Assembly: GCA_002711965.1 (NCBI GenBank)
Contig: PASM01000014.1
Span: 1-6,362, forward strand
Origin: Chloroflexota bacterium
GTDB lineage: Bacteria > Chloroflexota > Dehalococcoidia > UBA1151 > TMED-70
Reading direction: 5' to 3'
DNA length: 6,362 bases
The notes under the pieces were generated by a model that saw only the letters and a program-made list of their open reading frames with translations, searched no databases and was not told the DNA's origin. Shown here piece by piece: positions 6,147 through 6,362 of this stretch (its first letter is position 1; each line of letters begins with the position of its first letter). The translations under genes and the position numbers were made by a program.

Positions 6147-6159
6147 TATAATGGCATTT
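6147..6159 (+). promoter_or_regulatory. Consensus -10 box (TATAAT) for leaderless carboxyltransferase transcript
   Basis: TATAAT at 6147-6152 is a perfect -10 hexamer and ends 7 bases before the ATG at 6160, so the predicted start of transcription is at that ATG. The hexamer includes the first two bases of another in-frame ATG (6151), which would then not be transcribed. No -35 match is seen at the right distance; the 6106-6128 dyad is there instead, which hints at activator dependence or control by a repressor. Confidence 0.5.
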
Positions 6160-6362
6160 ATGAAAAAAATTAAATTTATGGACACATCCTTTCGTGATGG
6201 GTTTCAATCATGTTATGGAGCAAGAGTTAAAACGGAAGATTTTATACCCATTTTAAAAGCTGCGGTTGAGGCAGGGAACGATAATTTTGAGATTGGTGGA
6301 GGAGCCAGATTCCAGTCCCTTTATTTTTACTGTCAAGAAGATGCCTTCGATATGATGGATAA
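6160..6362 (+). CDS. Biotin-dependent carboxyltransferase-type protein (pyruvate carboxylase B / oxaloacetate decarboxylase alpha-like), N-terminal part
   Basis: The open frame runs off the window end; 67 codons are visible. The start MKKIKFMDTSFRDGFQS carries the DRE-TIM/HMGL-like signature, equivalent to 'DTTLRDAHQS' of pyruvate carboxylase subunit B, oxaloacetate decarboxylase alpha and transcarboxylase 5S. D13 is the expected metal ligand. A further match is EIGGGARFQSLYFYCQEDAF, equivalent to the family's 'E-WGGATFD---RFL-EDPW'. These enzymes move a carboxyl group between carboxybiotin and a 2-oxo acid or acyl-CoA in the cytoplasm. The 'FRDGFQS...GGARFQS' variant is divergent from classical pyruvate carboxylase, so the acceptor is uncertain and the biotin and carboxylase subunits would be expected downstream. 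I prefer ATG 6160 over ATG 6151 because of the -10 box position and because the family motif follows directly. Confidence 0.85.
   Translation, partial: MKKIKFMDTSFRDGFQSCYGARVKTEDFIPILKAAVEAGNDNFEIGGGARFQSLYFYCQEDAFDMMD

Noticed and set aside
6151..6159. ATG at 6151 as start of the carboxyltransferase-type gene
   Set aside because: This ATG overlaps the TATAAT box and would lie upstream of the predicted transcription start; ATG 6160 fits the -10 spacing and the family N-terminus better. Not fully excluded.

Overview
This is a low-GC bacterial window with dense gene packing. Neighbouring genes are separated by a few bases or overlap, two converging genes share 4 bases, and recognisable Shine-Dalgarno sequences are almost absent. 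Several genes instead have a -10-like hexamer ending exactly 7 bases before the ATG, the pattern expected of leaderless mRNAs. This looks like a streamlined free-living (possibly marine planktonic) bacterium. The sequence alone does not let me assign a phylum.

Left part, + strand: the tail of an unidentified gene (2-133), then an 85-bp MITE-like inverted-repeat element (148-232) flanked by a 5-bp direct repeat. Its right end supplies the apparent -35 box of the next promoter. That promoter drives an OmpR/PhoB-type response regulator (258-938) and a BaeS-like membrane histidine kinase (941-2464), a complete two-component system. After 70 bases with their own promoter candidate comes a second pair that overlaps by 11 bases. 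The first is a DnaQ/ExoX-like exonuclease-fold protein (2535-3281) whose active site appears partly lost. The second is a small DCC-family (DUF393) thiol-redox protein (3271-3636).

Middle part, - strand: reading leftwards, tRNA-Gly(GCC) (5823-5748), an inositol-monophosphatase/HisN-type phosphatase (5701-4913), and an EntS-like MFS exporter (4928-3633). The exporter starts at a TTG inside the end of the phosphatase gene. It converges tail-to-tail on the DCC gene with no space for a terminator between them.

Right part, + strand: an AT-rich intergenic stretch with little else in it (5841-5966), a possible 42-residue small protein (5967-6095), a perfect 23-bp dyad (6106-6128), a consensus TATAAT box, and the start of a biotin-dependent carboxyltransferase-type gene (6160 to the window end).

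I see no defence system, CRISPR array, complete insertion sequence or obviously new multi-gene system. The most interesting signals are the MITE-like element fused to the two-component promoter, the degenerate exonuclease, the repeated leaderless-promoter spacing, and the dyad in front of the carboxyltransferase gene.
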